From an uncultured Eubacteriales bacterium (GTDB taxonomy: Bacteria > Bacillota > Clostridia > Christensenellales > Borkfalkiaceae), in assembly GCA_905211955.1 (NCBI GenBank), contig CAJMCT010000033.1:1-10094 (forward strand): 10,094 bases of DNA. The letters run 5' to 3'. The translations under genes and the position numbers were made by a program. The stretch's first letter is position 1, and the number at the start of each line of letters is the position of its first letter. The notes beneath the pieces were generated by a model, which saw only the letters and a list, made by a program, of their open reading frames with translations, did not search any database and was not told where the DNA came from. Shown here piece after piece: positions 1 through 6,151 of the stretch.

Positions 1-25
1 CTAATACTATGCTTAATGCTAACAT
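1..25 (-). CDS. Start of an unidentified gene, cut by the window edge
   Basis: Only the first eight codons are inside the window (MLALSIVL). The start is supported by context rather than by homology: an ATG at 25-23 is preceded by a GGAG ribosome binding site at 34-37 (8 bases away), and a perfect-consensus promoter lies at 58-86. The visible residues are all hydrophobic or small, which would fit a membrane segment or signal peptide, but eight residues cannot identify a product. It follows the sodium symporter gene on the same strand with its own promoter, so it is probably a separate transcription unit. Confidence 0.6.
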
Positions 26-57
26 AATTTTTTCTCCGTTAATTACTTTATACTCGT

Positions 58-86
58 ATTATATAATATGTGTAAAAAATTGTCAA
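58..86 (-). promoter_or_regulatory. Perfect-consensus sigma-A/sigma-70 promoter for the gene at the left edge
   Basis: On the minus strand a TTGACA -35 box (86-81) and a TATAAT -10 box (63-58) are separated by exactly 17 bases. Both hexamers match the consensus at 6 of 6 positions. The spacer is AT-rich. Transcription would start near position 51 and give a leader of about 26 bases before the ATG at 25. The promoter sits directly behind the stop codon of the symporter gene (109). A site this strong suggests high basal expression of the truncated gene, or tight repression by a factor not visible here. Confidence 0.85.
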
Positions 87-108
87 CTTAGAACTGCCAA
101 TCAAAAAA

Positions 109-1476
109 TTAAATTAAAGAAAGCACCATAACCGCTATAATTATTAGTGGCAAGCCTATCTTCATATACCACTTTAGCCATTTAGGAAGTCTTGCGCCTT
201 TTTCTCCACAGTTTACTTCCTTTAAGTAGTTGTCAAATCCCCAACCCTTTTTCCAAGTACAAAATACTACAAATATAAGTGCGCCTAAGGGCAAGAATAA
301 GTTGGATACGAAAAAGTCTTCTAAATCCATTATGCCTTTACCAAATATTGAAACGTCTGCTAAAACGTTTGTACTTAAAACAGCGGGTGTCACTAAAGCA
401 ACCATTATAGCAACGTTGATAAGTGCAATTTTCCATCTTTTCATGCCCGTCTTTTCAATCCAAAAACTCATAATATTTTCAAACACAGCAATAACGGTTG
501 AAAGTGAAGCAAATATCATTAAAAGGAAGAATATTATACCAACAATTCTTCCACCGGGCATATTGTTAAACACACTAGACAACGTGGTGAATAAAAAGCC
601 TGCACCAACACTATCAGCATCAGCCGTCACACCATTGTTATATGTAAAGCATGCGGGGAATATAATTAAACCTGCCATAATTGCTATTATAGAGTCAAGT
701 ACAGCGATGGTCACCGATTCGCCTAAAAGGCGACGTTCTTTGCCAATATAACTACCAAATATTGCAATAGAGCCGATACCTATCGACAATGTAAAAAATG
801 CCTGTCCCATCGCTGCCGAAATAACCTTAAATCCTGCTTTTTGTGCATTTTCTAGATTAGGAACCAAATAAAATTCAAGTCCTTCCACGGCGTTTGGCAA
901 GGTTAAACAATAAATAACAAGCCCAAACATCAACACAAAAAGTGCAACCATCATAACCTTGGTTATACGTTCAACACCATTTTTAAGCCCGATTGCGCAA
1001 ATGCCAAAACCAACCACTATTACTATTGCCGTGGTAAGTATCATTGTGGGAAGGTCGCCTATCATACCGCCAAAAACTTCGCCAAGTTGAGCGGGTTCGG
1101 TATATTCCATAATACTGCCTGTGCAGTACTTAAAGAAATAACCTATAATCCAACCGGAAATAACCGTGTAGAACATCATAAGTAGATAGTTGCCACCAAT
1201 ACCCATATACTTGGTTAAGTGCCATTTTTGACCGGGTTTTTCAAGCATATCAAACGAATATGCAATGCTTCTTTTACTTGCTCTACCTACCGCAAGTTCA
1301 CAAGTCATTGCGGGAATACCAAGTATAACCAAAAATAAAAGATACACAAAAACGAATATCGAGCCTCCATACGCACCTGCGGTTATGGGGAAACGATAAA
1401 CATTTCCAAGTCCGATAGCACAACCTGCCGATATTAGAATAAAACTTAATCTTGAACCTAACTTTTCTCTTTCCAT
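109..1476 (-). CDS. Sodium-dependent transporter, neurotransmitter:sodium symporter (NSS/SNF) family
   Basis: A 455-residue inner-membrane protein that probably imports an amino acid or similar small solute with Na+. The family signature is clear in the first helix, with SAGCAIGLGNVYRFP at about residues 16-30; the usual NIWRFP is NVYRFP here. Other family stretches are a KNGVERITKVMM segment (165-176) and a helix 6 region with SIGIGSIAIFGSY (231-243). Ser326 and Thr327 align by eye with the LeuT hydroxyl pair that binds the second sodium. I count about 11 membrane helices (near 9-30, 38-60, 88-115, 145-165, 170-192, 218-243, 252-275, 310-335, 348-365, 385-407, 437-455), which fits the 11-helix bacterial subgroup rather than the 12-helix eukaryotic form. 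The start is set by an AGGAGA site at 1482-1487 and a promoter at 1496-1524. The substrate cannot be told from sequence. It is separated from the redox operon by a terminator, so a functional link is not implied. Confidence 0.93.
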   Translation of the reverse strand: MEREKLGSRLSFILISAGCAIGLGNVYRFPITAGAYGGSIFVFVYLLFLVILGIPAMTCELAVGRASKRSIAYSFDMLEKPGQKWHLTKYMGIGGNYLLMMFYTVISGWIIGYFFKYCTGSIMEYTEPAQLGEVFGGMIGDLPTMILTTAIVIVVGFGICAIGLKNGVERITKVMMVALFVLMFGLVIYCLTLPNAVEGLEFYLVPNLENAQKAGFKVISAAMGQAFFTLSIGIGSIAIFGSYIGKERRLLGESVTIAVLDSIIAIMAGLIIFPACFTYNNGVTADADSVGAGFLFTTLSSVFNNMPGGRIVGIIFFLLMIFASLSTVIAVFENIMSFWIEKTGMKRWKIALINVAIMVALVTPAVLSTNVLADVSIFGKGIMDLEDFFVSNLFLPLGALIFVVFCTWKKGWGFDNYLKEVNCGEKGARLPKWLKWYMKIGLPLIIIAVMVLSLI

Positions 1477-1495
1477 AAATTTCTCCTACCCAAAC

Positions 1496-1524
1496 ATTAT
1501 ATACTCTTTTAGTTTAATTAGCAA
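1496..1524 (-). promoter_or_regulatory. Promoter of the NSS symporter gene
   Basis: On the minus strand a TTGCTA -35 box (1524-1519, 4 of 6 consensus) and a TATAAT -10 box (1501-1496, 6 of 6) are spaced by 17 bases. They lie 20 bases upstream of the ATG at 1476, so the leader would be very short and consists mainly of the AGGAGA ribosome binding site. The -35 box begins directly after the T-rich tail of the upstream terminator, so the symporter has independent transcription. Confidence 0.72.
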
Positions 1525-1527
1525 GAG

Positions 1528-1564
1528 AAAACTAAAAAAGGCTTCCCTTTTAGAGAAGCCTTTT
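1528..1564 (-). terminator. Intrinsic terminator ending the redox/AspT operon
   Basis: On the minus strand a 10-bp stem (AAAAGGCTTC at 1564-1555 pairing with GAAGCCTTTT at 1545-1536) closes a 9-base loop. The T-rich tail follows at once: six consecutive T (1539-1534), then AGTTTT. It begins 19 bases after the stop codon of the AspT-family gene. The A-rich left arm could also give a weak terminator on the plus strand, but no plus-strand gene needs one. Confidence 0.88.
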
Positions 1565-1582
1565 AGTTTTTATTTTTTACGA

Positions 1583-2932
1583 TTAGATTATCGTAATCAT
1601 TAAGTTGCACGCAATAACGATTAATACCAATGCGATGGGATAAGTTGATGCGTAAGAGCCTGCAACGTCTTCAGTTTCGGCAGTATTGATTAAAGTGCCG
1701 AGTGCGGGGGTAGAAGTCATACCACCGGTGATTGAACCAAGGTTGTTAAGAAGTGGTAATTTGAGAACGTATTTTCCAAGGAAGAAACCTACGACCATAG
1801 GTGCGAGCGTCATAATCATACCACCTAATAAGCCGTAAACAACGATCATTGCGCCGTTGCTGTTTGCACTAATTTGTGATACTAATGATACACCGCCGTC
1901 AACACCTGCACCGATAAGGAACAACATTAAACCTAATTCTCTTAAAACCTTTGCAGTTTTAGCGGGAACTTCTAAAGAAAGTCTACCAATTCTTCCGAAG
2001 TGGCCGAATACTAAACACATAATGAGTACGCCACCGGTAGTTCCTAACGAGAAGTTAACTCCACCAAATAGCGGAATCTTAATTGCACCAAGTAGTATAC
2101 CCGAAACGATTGCGAGTGCCAAGGGCATAAATCCGAAGTCGTCACACTTAAAGAGTTTTTTGGTTTCCTTCTTTTCGGTGCTTTCCATTACGTCGGGTTT
2201 TAATAAGCCCCTTTCATAATTCATATCAGCCTTCATAAACTTAGGCATAAGTTGAACGAAAAGAACTACACCGATAACACCGAAGGGATATGCAATAGCA
2301 TGTCCTAAAGTGACAAGACCTTCAAGTTCGCCTGCAACTTCTAAAGCCGCAGAATAACCGGGGGTTGAAGTTAATGCGCCTGATAATACACCTGCCGAAA
2401 ATTCAGGTCCAATACCAGGGAGCAATGCAAAGAGAACTGCAACAACCGTACCAATAAGGATAATACTAATACCCATAACGATATAGGTTTTGAAGTTCTT
2501 CTTTAAGTCTCTAAAGAATTTAGGTCCTGCAATAAAACCGACAGAGCCTACGAACATAACTAAGCCTACGTTTTGGATAACCTTTTTATAGTAAACGGTG
2601 TTTCCTGCACCTTCTGCTAAATGAAAGCCACCAAGGACCGCCATATCTTCGGGAATTAGTGTACATAAGAACCCGAACAAAATTGCTACTAAGAATACGC
2701 CTGCCGTTCCTAAAGAAACACCTTTGATAGTCACTCTACCGAGCAAATATCCTAAAGCACAAATTAAGAACAAACCGATAAGAAGTGCCGCACTTTTCAT
2801 AGAGAAAACGCCTTCCACTCCCTTATCGCCGGTTATGGCGTTATATACACACCAACCGACGATAGCAAGCACAACGAAAAGTGCTATACCTATCCAAAGC
2901 CCTTTAAGGCTTTTCTTTTCTTGATTTTCCAT
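1583..2932 (-). CDS. AspT/SucE-like transporter of the aspartate:alanine exchanger family (YidE/YbjL duplication)
   Basis: A 449-residue membrane protein made of two related halves, each ending in the family's TSTP motif (residues 188-191 and 406-409) followed by a Y-P helix (AYPFGV at 214-219, TYPIAL at 430-435). The C-terminal stretch NTAETEDVAGSYASTYP is typical of the family. Known members exchange aspartate for alanine (AspT) or export succinate (SucE1 of Corynebacterium). Family members usually carry a large cytoplasmic loop with TrkA-C type domains between the halves and run to about 540 residues. Here the loop is only about 40 residues (230-268), so that regulatory module is absent. 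The gene follows the flavoprotein gene after 78 bases, with an AAGGAG site at 2939-2944, and is closed by the terminator at 1528-1564. I infer it moves aspartate, succinate, fumarate or a related acid to serve the fumarate reductase; the true substrate is unknown. Confidence 0.9.
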   Translation of the reverse strand: MENQEKKSLKGLWIGIALFVVLAIVGWCVYNAITGDKGVEGVFSMKSAALLIGLFLICALGYLLGRVTIKGVSLGTAGVFLVAILFGFLCTLIPEDMAVLGGFHLAEGAGNTVYYKKVIQNVGLVMFVGSVGFIAGPKFFRDLKKNFKTYIVMGISIILIGTVVAVLFALLPGIGPEFSAGVLSGALTSTPGYSAALEVAGELEGLVTLGHAIAYPFGVIGVVLFVQLMPKFMKADMNYERGLLKPDVMESTEKKETKKLFKCDDFGFMPLALAIVSGILLGAIKIPLFGGVNFSLGTTGGVLIMCLVFGHFGRIGRLSLEVPAKTAKVLRELGLMLFLIGAGVDGGVSLVSQISANSNGAMIVVYGLLGGMIMTLAPMVVGFFLGKYVLKLPLLNNLGSITGGMTSTPALGTLINTAETEDVAGSYASTYPIALVLIVIACNLMITII

Positions 2933-2944
2933 TTTTAACTCCTT

Positions 2945-2959
2945 TATTACACTGTAATA
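2945..2959. promoter_or_regulatory. 15-base palindrome next to the AspT-family ribosome binding site
   Basis: A perfect inverted repeat, TATTACA-G-TGTAATA on the minus strand (7-bp arms, one central base), abuts the AAGGAG ribosome binding site at 2939-2944. Its dyad form, with a TTACA/TGTAA core, looks like a dimeric repressor operator. It shares three bases with the hairpin at 2957-2982. No strong promoter is visible just upstream, so it could act as an operator for a weak internal promoter, as an RNA element, or be chance in AT-rich DNA. Confidence 0.4.
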
Positions 2960-2982
2960 CGGACGGATTGCTCCGCCCGTAT
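2957..2982 (-). other. Intercistronic RNA hairpin with GNRA tetraloop
   Basis: On the minus strand ATACGGGCGGA (2982-2972) pairs with TCCGTCCGTAT (2967-2957) around a GCAA loop. This gives 11 pairs, one of them a G-U wobble (positions 2976 and 2963). The wobble can form only in minus-strand RNA; the plus-strand copy has an A-C mismatch there. No T-run follows on the minus strand, so it is not a standard terminator for the operon. It is better read as an mRNA processing, stability or partial attenuation element between the flavoprotein gene and the transporter gene. Confidence 0.6.
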
Positions 2983-3010
2983 ATTATTTTTTCCAAAGTG
3001 ATTTAATAAA

Positions 3011-4615
3011 TTACATATCCTTTCTTCTATAATCAGGAAGAATTCTAGGAGATAAGGTTTTAGTGTCGATACCAGCCTTGTCGAGTTCAGCCTTAAAGTC
3101 TTCAACGTGTTTTAAGGTAAGTTTACCAACCTTAACGTTTTTGCACTTTTCAGAAGCGCTCTTACCAGCATTTCTACCAAATACGATAATGTCTAAAAGT
3201 GAGTTTCCCATAAGACGGTTTCTACCGTGGATACCCCCTACCGCTTCACCAGCAACGAAAAGGTTAGGAACGTCACTTTCGCCGTTAGCGGAAATATCTA
3301 TACCACCGTTTTGATAGTGAAGTGTGGGATAAACTAAGATAGGGTCTTTTCTAATATCAATGCCATACTTACCAAACATACGGAGCATTGCGGGAATACG
3401 TTTTTCGATAGTGCCTTCGCCACCGATCATATCGATCATCGGGGTATCGAGCCATACGCCTTCACCGTCGGTAGTCTTAATACCGTTGTCACGCTTATCG
3501 CATTCTCTGATGATAGAAGATGCAGTCACGTCACGAGTTTCTAATGAGTAAACGAAAGGTTTACCTTCTTTATTTACTAATTGTGCGCCGAGTGAACGAA
3601 CTTTTTCGGTGACTAATGCGCCGAAGATTTGGGTAGGTTCAGCAACGCCCGTGGGGTGATATTGAAGGGTGTCGGCATAAAGAAGTTTTGCGCCTGCTCT
3701 ATATGCTAAAACCAAGCCGTCCGCAGTTGCACCGTAGTGGTTAGAAGTCGGGAAGCCTTGATAGTGAAGTCTTCCTGCACCGCCCGTTGCAATAATAACG
3801 GTCTTTGCTTTTGCGATAGTGATTTCATTGGTTTCCATATTGAGAAGAACGGCACCACAAGCCTTTCCTTCATCGTCTTTAATAATTTCGATAGCAGCGG
3901 TAAAGTCTACTACGGGAATATTTCTATTCAACACTTCGTCACGAAGGGTTCTCATAATTTCCGCACCAGAGTAGTCTTTACAAGCGTGCATACGCTTTCT
4001 ACTCGTACCGCCACCGTGGGTGGTAATCATATTACCGTTTTCGTCCTTATCGAACATAACGCCAAGGTCGTTAAGCCATTTAATAGCGTCTGGCGCTTCG
4101 TTAACTAACTTATATAAGAGTTCGTGCTTTGCAGCAAAGTGACCGCCACCGAACGCATCGAGATAGTGAATTGCAGGGTTGTCGTTTTCTTTGTCTGCAG
4201 CCTGAATTCCACCTTCAGCCATCATGGTGTTAGCGTCGCCGATACGAAGTTTAGTCACCATCATAACGTTTGCGCCGTTAGCGTGTGCAGTGACTGCTGC
4301 GGAAGATCCCGCACCACCGCCACCAATAACTAATACGTCTACGTCGTAATCGGGCTTACTTAAATCGATGTCCATACCAAGAATTCTTGAATTACCTTGT
4401 AAAAGGTCTGCAAGTTCGTGTAAAACTTTGCCACCCTTGTTAGGACCAACCTTTAAGATTTCATAAGCGCTATCAATGTAGTCGGGATGGTTTTCTTTTA
4501 ATACGGTTTGCTTTTCTTCGGCAGTCATTCTGGGGAAAAGGTTTTTAAGTCTTTCCTCACGAGTGGCTTCCACTTTCTTCATAGATAAGATTTGCTCTTC
4601 GGTATATTTATACAT
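3011..4615 (-). CDS. frdA: Fumarate reductase/succinate dehydrogenase-type flavoprotein (FrdA-like), non-covalent FAD
   Basis: A 534-residue FAD protein expected to reduce fumarate to succinate in the cytoplasm. The FAD-binding Rossmann loop is GGGGAG (98-103). Active-site residues of the family are present: His320 in LQYHPTG, Arg361 in the TRD motif, His433 in LHYQNGG and Arg467 in NRLMGNSLLD, equivalent by eye to E. coli FrdA His232, Arg287, His355 and Arg390. The histidine that binds FAD covalently in FrdA/SdhA (SHTxAAEGG) is Asn129 here (ANTMMAEGG), so FAD is probably held non-covalently, as in L-aspartate oxidase. About 90 residues precede the Rossmann fold, an unusual N-terminal extension. 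It starts 14 bases after the iron-sulfur gene, with an AAGGAG site. No membrane-anchor gene accompanies it, and no nadA/nadC to suggest NAD synthesis. Alternatives are L-aspartate oxidase or reduction of another enoate; fumarate is favoured by the intact active site and the neighbouring AspT-family transporter. Confidence 0.85.
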   Translation of the reverse strand: MYKYTEEQILSMKKVEATREERLKNLFPRMTAEEKQTVLKENHPDYIDSAYEILKVGPNKGGKVLHELADLLQGNSRILGMDIDLSKPDYDVDVLVIGGGGAGSSAAVTAHANGANVMMVTKLRIGDANTMMAEGGIQAADKENDNPAIHYLDAFGGGHFAAKHELLYKLVNEAPDAIKWLNDLGVMFDKDENGNMITTHGGGTSRKRMHACKDYSGAEIMRTLRDEVLNRNIPVVDFTAAIEIIKDDEGKACGAVLLNMETNEITIAKAKTVIIATGGAGRLHYQGFPTSNHYGATADGLVLAYRAGAKLLYADTLQYHPTGVAEPTQIFGALVTEKVRSLGAQLVNKEGKPFVYSLETRDVTASSIIRECDKRDNGIKTTDGEGVWLDTPMIDMIGGEGTIEKRIPAMLRMFGKYGIDIRKDPILVYPTLHYQNGGIDISANGESDVPNLFVAGEAVGGIHGRNRLMGNSLLDIIVFGRNAGKSASEKCKNVKVGKLTLKHVEDFKAELDKAGIDTKTLSPRILPDYRRKDM

Positions 4616-4629
4616 AAAACCTATTCTCC

Positions 4630-5304
4630 TTACTTTTCGATTTCTCTTTTGTTGTAGAGTTCTTTTAATTCTTCAACGGGCTTATTCATAACGTCTTCTA
4701 AAAGTTTAACGTAATCGCCGTTGTTGATTTCCGCTACTCTCTTTTCCAAGTGTTCGGTCTTAGGAGCGATATACTTGCCGTAAAGTCTTCTTGCTAAAAC
4801 TGCAACTTGTGGGTGAGAAATACCTGCGGGGCAACGTGAAGAACAAACACCGCACATTACGCAGTCAAAAGATTCTTCAGCGCACTTTTCGTATTCGCCA
4901 CGTTGAGCGTATGCAATGTATTGCATAACGTTAAGTTCTTGCGTGCAAGACTTGGTACAAGCATTACAACCGATACACGAATAGATTTCGGGATAAAGTT
5001 GCATCATAATTTGTTCGGTGGGTTTAATCTTCTCGATATCGTAAACTTGTTTTACGAGTGGGAAGAACGGAAGGGTTGCAACGTACATGCCTTCTTCTAC
5101 TTGGGTTTGGCAAGCAAGACAAGTCTTTAATTCTTGTTGGCCTTTAATTCTATAAATGGTAGAACAAGCACCGCAGAAACCGTTTCTACAACCGCAACCA
5201 CGAACGAGTTGATAACCAGCGTATTCCATAGCCTTCATAATGGTAAGGCTTTCGGGAACCTGATATTTTTTACCGAAAAAATAAACGTTTACTAATTTTT
5301 CCAT
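4630..5304 (-). CDS. Iron-sulfur subunit: plant-type [2Fe-2S] domain fused to HdrC-like double [4Fe-4S] domain
   Basis: A 224-residue electron-transfer protein. The N-terminal half is a plant-type ferredoxin fold with ligands Cys39, Cys44, Cys47 and Cys62 (CX4CX2CX14C). The C-terminal half has two complete CxxCxxCxxxC sites (Cys110/113/116/120 and Cys148/151/154/158), so two [4Fe-4S] clusters. Classical FrdB/SdhB proteins carry one [2Fe-2S], one [4Fe-4S] and one [3Fe-4S] cluster, the last one next to the quinone; that third signature is missing. The layout matches the front part of methanogen thiol:fumarate reductase subunit TfrB without its CCG domains, and the rear half resembles HdrC. I infer that it wires HdrA to the flavoprotein encoded immediately downstream. 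The final ~45 residues are charged and probably helical. The start has an AAGGAG site; the gene follows flxA after 19 bases. A database would probably call it succinate dehydrogenase/fumarate reductase iron-sulfur subunit. Confidence 0.85.
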   Translation of the reverse strand: MEKLVNVYFFGKKYQVPESLTIMKAMEYAGYQLVRGCGCRNGFCGACSTIYRIKGQQELKTCLACQTQVEEGMYVATLPFFPLVKQVYDIEKIKPTEQIMMQLYPEIYSCIGCNACTKSCTQELNVMQYIAYAQRGEYEKCAEESFDCVMCGVCSSRCPAGISHPQVAVLARRLYGKYIAPKTEHLEKRVAEINNGDYVKLLEDVMNKPVEELKELYNKREIEK

Positions 5305-5323
5305 AAGAGTTTCTCCTTAAAAA

Positions 5324-6151
5324 TCAATATTCATTGGGCATTTCTGCAAGTTGGTCCATTCTAAATACCGGACCGTCTTTACAAACGAACTTATCGCCAA
5401 CGTTGCATCTACCGCACTTACCGATTCCGCATTTCATACGAAGTTCCAAAGTGGTATAAACGTGCGATTTGTCAAAGCCCAATTCCAAAAGCCCTTGAAG
5501 GGTGAATTTTATCATTATCGGCGGACCGCAAAGCACAGCCGTCATATTAGGATCAAGCCCTAATTCTTTTACGTAAGCAGGAACGAAACCTACGTGTCCG
5601 TCCCAACCGTCTTGGGGACGGTCGATGGTTAAATACACGTTAAAGTCGGGTTCGTTTACCCATTGGGTCTTGATTTCTTCTATATCAACCAAGTCGTCCA
5701 TACTTCTTGCACCGTAAACGATAACTACTTTGCCGTAATTTTTTCTATAGTGGCGAACGTAGTTGATAACACTACGTAGCGGTGCTAAACCGATACCACC
5801 TGCAACGAACAAAAGGTCTTTGCCCTTAAAGTCTTCTTCAACGGGGAAGTTTCTTCCATAAGGTCCTCTAACGGTGATTTGCGCGCCTACTTCTAAAGCG
5901 TGAATAACTTCAGTCACGCAACCGCATTTCTTAATGGAGAATTCCATAAATTCTTTATTGGTGGGAGAAGAAGTTATAGAGAACATACATTCGCCAACGC
6001 CGGGTATAGAAACCATAGCGCATTGACCGGGAAGATGTTCAAAGAGTTTTTTACCGTCGGTACCTACAACCCTAAACGTTTTAACGTCGGGAGTGTCACG
6101 TCTAATATCGGTAATTACGCCAATTTTAGGAATAAGATTTTCGTTAACCAT
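5324..6151 (-). CDS. flxA: FlxA-like FAD/NAD(P)H-binding oxidoreductase subunit with [2Fe-2S] cluster
   Basis: A 275-residue ferredoxin-NADP reductase superfamily protein, the presumed entry point for NADH electrons. The FAD-binding barrel occupies about residues 8-105, with FSITSSP at 57-63. The nucleotide-binding domain has AGGIGLAPLRS (117-127), a VYGAR strand (145-149) and CGPP (208-211). The C-terminal [2Fe-2S] site is Cys241, Cys246, Cys249 and Cys257 (CX4CX2CX7C), the arrangement of PyrK, anaerobic sulfite reductase subunit B and FlxA. The arginine usually found in the FAD motif (RxYS) is Met56 here, so phosphate contacts may differ. The gene overlaps the end of flxB by 8 bases and has an AGGAGA site at 6160-6165, which supports the ATG chosen. 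PyrK and sulfite reductase roles are unlikely because their partner genes are absent and the neighbours match FlxB, FlxC and FlxD. Confidence 0.88.
   Translation of the reverse strand: MVNENLIPKIGVITDIRRDTPDVKTFRVVGTDGKKLFEHLPGQCAMVSIPGVGECMFSITSSPTNKEFMEFSIKKCGCVTEVIHALEVGAQITVRGPYGRNFPVEEDFKGKDLLFVAGGIGLAPLRSVINYVRHYRKNYGKVVIVYGARSMDDLVDIEEIKTQWVNEPDFNVYLTIDRPQDGWDGHVGFVPAYVKELGLDPNMTAVLCGPPIMIKFTLQGLLELGFDKSHVYTTLELRMKCGIGKCGRCNVGDKFVCKDGPVFRMDQLAEMPNEY

Noticed and set aside
84..105. Imperfect hairpin (TTGGCAGTT / GTTGACAA) behind the NSS stop codon as a terminator
   Set aside because: The stem is short and mismatched, it includes the -35 box of the next promoter, and no T-run follows at the right place.
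230..751. Plus-strand open frame of 173 codons inside the NSS transporter gene
   Set aside because: It is a mirror of a conserved membrane protein; its composition follows the antisense of hydrophobic codons and it has no supporting signals.
2957..2992. Hairpin plus T-run read as a plus-strand terminator
   Set aside because: No plus-strand gene lies upstream, and the stem is better paired in minus-strand RNA; kept as an intercistronic hairpin instead.
3737..4108. Plus-strand open frame of 123 codons inside frdA
   Set aside because: It is antisense to conserved active-site coding sequence, has no ribosome binding site and no recognisable protein features.
3011..4615. Flavoprotein as L-aspartate oxidase (NadB) for NAD synthesis
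   Set aside because: It has non-covalent-type FAD binding like NadB, but nadA and nadC are absent and the partners are electron-transfer subunits that NadB does not use; still a weaker alternative.
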